From JAICLL01 sp035252155 (GTDB taxonomy: Bacteria; Planctomycetota; Planctomycetia; Pirellulales; JAICIG01), in contig DATFDL010000280.1 in NCBI GenBank assembly GCA_035252155.1, positions 1 through 24,811 on the forward strand: 24,811 nt of DNA, in the 5' to 3' direction. The translations under genes and the position numbers were made by a program. How positions within the stretch are numbered: the first letter of the stretch is position 1; the number at the start of each line of letters is the position of its first letter. The notes beneath the pieces were generated by a model. That model was not told the DNA's origin. It searched no databases and was given only the letters and a program-made list of their open reading frames with translations. Shown in pieces: positions 23,093 to 24,811 of this stretch.

Positions 23093-23256
23093 CCGTCCCG
23101 CTCAGTTTGTCGGATCTCGCGGCGCTTGATTCAATGCCGGAGATCCCGGAAATGCATGACCGCTTGCTGGCGCTGGCGGCGAAGCGGTTGGGCGCGACGA
23201 TCATTACGAAAGACAGCACGATTCAGGCGTCTCCGCAAGTAAAATGGCTGTGGTGA
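23089..23256 (+). pseudogene. N-terminally truncated VapC toxin (PIN domain)
   Basis: From the GTG overlapping the antitoxin stop, only 55 residues are encoded: VTVPLSLSDLAALDSMPEIP, then EMHDRLLALAAKRLGATIITKD and SPQVKWLW. This matches the C-terminal half of a VapC, with the third and fourth acidic residues at Asp24 (HDR) and Asp42 (TKD). The first half, with the leading catalytic Asp and the middle Glu, is missing, so nuclease activity is not expected. The remaining frame has no internal stop, which suggests a fairly recent deletion or continued selection on the fragment. The J-like leader copy D begins only a few bases after its stop. Confidence 0.8.
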
Positions 23257-23367
23257 AAGGGGGGCGTGCTCGCCGGGCGAGATGCCGAGCAACTGATAGT
23301 GCGTCGGCGGACGGCTCTCGGGCGGGATGCTCAACCAGACGCGGTACGGATCGAATGACTCCGGCAT
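23131..23367 (-). pseudogene. Truncated J-like leader, copy D
   Basis: From the ATG at 23367 the frame reads MPESFDPYRVWLSIPPESRP and PTHYQLLGISPGEHAP, then loses homology at about 23259 and runs antisense through the vapC fragment until a stop at 23131. Only about 36 residues of the family remain, less than the J-like domain. The upstream 60 bases, including the promoter and the GGGGGTGCGC ahead of the ATG, are conserved with copies A-C. Confidence 0.8.
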
Positions 23368-23399
23368 GCGCACCCCCGGCGGTTGGCGGTTTCGCCCCC

Positions 23400-23427
23400 A
23401 TTATCCGCGCCGCTGGGCAAAATGCAA
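23400..23427 (-). promoter_or_regulatory. Promoter of J-like leader, copy D
   Basis: TTGCAT (23422-23427) and GATAAT (23400-23405), 16-base spacer, minus strand, identical in both boxes to copies A-C. It points antisense into the truncated vapC. Confidence 0.6.
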
Positions 23428-23435
23428 CCGAAAAA

Positions 23436-23464
23436 GGGTTCAGGGTTCTGGGTTCAGGGTTCAG
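23436..23464. repeat. GGGTTCA heptamer repeat
   Basis: Four near-perfect tandem units of GGGTTCA (one reads GGTTCTG) directly follow the promoter of leader copy D. The same repeat, on the opposite strand, is inside the S41 protease gene at 2585-2634. Confidence 0.75.
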
Positions 23465-23616
23465 CATTTTTGCGAGCATCGCGCGTCGGCGCGGTGCGCG
23501 GAGCTTCGGCCAGTCAACCGGCCATTTCAACAGGCGGAGCCGCAACGCGCTCGATTTTCACGAAAACCGGATGTAGAATAACAACGAAAGTACTCGTTCA
23601 AATCAGGAGGCGCGGG

Positions 23617-23874
23617 ATGTCTAGCGAAGTTGAGAGCGAGTTGGTCAGCTTCCACCGTTTCGTCGCCGATCAGTTGCGCCAGGGACACGAAGATGTCTCG
23701 CCCGAAAAAGCACTCGACCGCTGGCGGACGCAACATCTGCCGACCGAACCAGACGACGACGCGGTTCTTGCGGTCCAAGAAGCCCTGGACGGCATGAAGT
23801 CCGGCGATCAAGGCATTCCGATCACTGAGTTCGACCGCGAGTTTCGCATCCGTCACGGGCTAAGGGCCGAATGA
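23617..23874 (+). CDS. Small antitoxin-like protein, apparently orphan
   Basis: The ATG at 23617 is preceded by a perfect AGGAGG (23605-23610) six bases upstream, the strongest ribosome binding site seen here. The 85-residue product is helical and acidic (ESELVSFHRFVADQLRQGHE, SPEKALDRWRTQH, VLAVQEALDGMKSGDQGIPI, EFDREFRIRHGL), a pattern I associate with RelB/ParD-like antitoxins carrying a C-terminal EF-D-EF-R-RHG tail. An ATG overlaps its stop, as for a coupled toxin, but that frame is only 44 codons long and is antisense to the next gene's end, so no toxin follows. A TAGAAT at 23574 could be part of its promoter. Confidence 0.75.
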   Translation: MSSEVESELVSFHRFVADQLRQGHEDVSPEKALDRWRTQHLPTEPDDDAVLAVQEALDGMKSGDQGIPITEFDREFRIRHGLRAE

Positions 23875-23899
23875 CTCCAGCCGGGCAAGCCGGCGGCAT

Positions 23900-24730
23900 C
23901 TACTTCGCCACGTCGGTCAATTCGGGAATCATGCAAACCGGCGACCAGGCGTTGTCGGGCCAGTTGGCGTTGCGGGCGGGCGAATCGGAGGTCAGTTCGT
24001 GGGCCTCAAACAACGTTCGCAGGTGATGCTTTTTCAACGGCGCCGAGTGCATTCCACGAATGCGCACGAACCACACGTCGCTTAACGAAACGCCGGGCGG
24101 CAGCACCGGCGGCGGCGAATGATAGCCAATGCCGGCGCCGGACATCACGTGCAACGGCGCGAACGCCGCGCCGGTGGCGGGCGGCGGCGACGGCGTCGGC
24201 GAAAGCCCGGGGATGGGCTGCATCACTGGCGCCGAGCGGGGAGGCGCAGAGGCTTGGCTCGATTCCGTGGATGCCACAGCGGGCGTGGCGAGCGTCGCGC
24301 CGCCGATCGAAGCCGACCCAGACGGCACTGTCGAAGATGCGACGGGGGGCGCCGGCCCGTGCGGCGCGGTCGCGGCGGCTTCGGGCGGCGCGAAAAAATC
24401 GCCCACCCGCATCCAAGGGCCGTTGAGCGCGCATAGTAGATCGTCGTCGTCCACGCGGCCGGCCGAGCGAAGCTGCTCGACCTCGCGCCGAGTGAGCGAG
24501 CTGAAGATTCGCTGACCCGCTAACAGTCGTAAGTTGGCGTCTTCGTGGTCAGTGGCGGGCGCCGAGGCAAGAAAGTGCGCGATTTCCGCCCACTCGCCGC
24601 CGCGCACCGAGACAAGATCGGAACGGGCGATTTTGCCCTCGGCCAACAAGCGATCGAACGCCTCGCGCGTCATCGGACCAAAGATAACGCTCCCTTTTTG
24701 TACGCGTAGCTCGCCTTGTTTGATGGCCAT
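23900..24730 (-). CDS. GYF_2-like (DUF4339-like) repeat protein
   Basis: The ATG at 24728-24730 gives MAIKQGELRVQKG; an in-frame start at 24787 would translate a repeat and is not favoured. The 276-residue protein has a GYF_2-like unit at about 8-54 (GPMTREAFDRLLAEGKIARS, ending in GGEWAEI), a second related unit at about 69-112 (SLTRREVEQLRSAGRVDDDD, GPWMRVGDF), a Pro/Ala/Ser-rich linker, and a possible third at 215-272 (WFVRIRGMHSAPLKKHHLRT, ending NAWSPVCMIPEL). Such domains are thought to bind proline-rich peptides or act in membrane-associated planctomycete proteins. No membrane helix is visible. The exact function is unknown. Confidence 0.75.
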   Translation of the reverse strand: MAIKQGELRVQKGSVIFGPMTREAFDRLLAEGKIARSDLVSVRGGEWAEIAHFLASAPATDHEDANLRLLAGQRIFSSLTRREVEQLRSAGRVDDDDLLCALNGPWMRVGDFFAPPEAAATAPHGPAPPVASSTVPSGSASIGGATLATPAVASTESSQASAPPRSAPVMQPIPGLSPTPSPPPATGAAFAPLHVMSGAGIGYHSPPPVLPPGVSLSDVWFVRIRGMHSAPLKKHHLRTLFEAHELTSDSPARNANWPDNAWSPVCMIPELTDVAK

Positions 24731-24757
24731 GAAAGTTGGAATGTCACGCGAGATTCT

Positions 24758-24795
24758 GTAGTGACCACGGATGCCACGGATAGGCACGGATAGGA
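24758..24795. repeat. CCACGGAT-type tandem repeat
   Basis: Repeated units CCACGGATG-CCACGGATAGG-CACGGATAGG lie upstream of the GYF_2-like gene. They resemble one arm of the larger inverted repeats at 4825 and 7316; the other arm, if present, is beyond the window. Confidence 0.6.
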
Positions 24796-24811
24796 AGGAT
24801 AAAACTTTGTC

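Noticed and set aside
17690..23427. Insertion sequence or transposon carrying the TA modules
   Set aside because: No transposase or integrase gene is present, and the flanking direct repeats are gene 5' ends, not recognisable IS ends.
23871..24005. 44-codon ORF overlapping the stop of the orphan antitoxin as its toxin
   Set aside because: It is entirely antisense to the C-terminal coding part of the GYF_2-like gene and has no toxin features.

Overview
The window looks like chromosomal DNA of a high-GC member of the Planctomycetota, probably Pirellulales-like. The grounds are: proteins beginning MPESFDPYRVWLSIPPESRP followed by a J-like domain, a leader family I know mainly from planctomycetes; a sigma factor next to an anti-sigma/VWA (YfbK-type) protein; a PQQ-like propeller protein behind membrane helices; the WD40 protein's C-terminal domain; and abundant palindromic intergenic repeats. 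This placement is from recognition, not a search.

Layout. (1) 141-10231 is mostly ordinary: an HDOD/degenerate-GGDEF protein, a small conserved-looking protein, an S41 C-terminal processing protease with signal peptide, an ECF-like sigma factor followed by a membrane anti-sigma/VWA fusion, a convergent PQQ-propeller protein, and an FHA protein. (2) 10337-13280 is the protein quality control locus: a sigma70-like promoter, tRNA-Gly(GCC), trigger factor (tig) and two abutting clpP genes with complete catalytic triads; clpX is not present. (3) 13281-14878 holds palindromic repeats and a coiled-coil lipoprotein. (4) 14879-23874 is an accessory stretch: a translationally coupled pair of an unknown protein and a PIN-like nuclease; a J-like/TM/SUMF1-fold protein; a vapB with a decayed vapC; a truncated J-like leader; a HEPN-CBS fusion coupled by ATGA overlap to a J-like/TM/WD40 protein; a second antitoxin with an N-terminally truncated vapC; a second truncated J-like leader; and an orphan antitoxin-like gene. 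(5) 23900-24730 is a GYF_2-like protein.

The most notable structure is in region 4. The 5' end of the MPES/J-like gene occurs four times in the same orientation (starts at 17906, 18858, 22706, 23367), each with the same upstream promoter-like signal TTGCAT-N16-GATAAT. Copies 1 and 3 lead into complete genes with different C-terminal sensor-type modules. Copies 2 and 4 are truncated. Each full/truncated pair brackets a toxin-antitoxin module whose toxin is broken, and the truncated copies' promoters point antisense into the toxin relics. Separately, the WD40 protein and the HEPN-CBS protein form a tight two-gene unit that could be a membrane-anchored sensor with a nucleotide-regulated RNase effector. 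These functional readings are inference.
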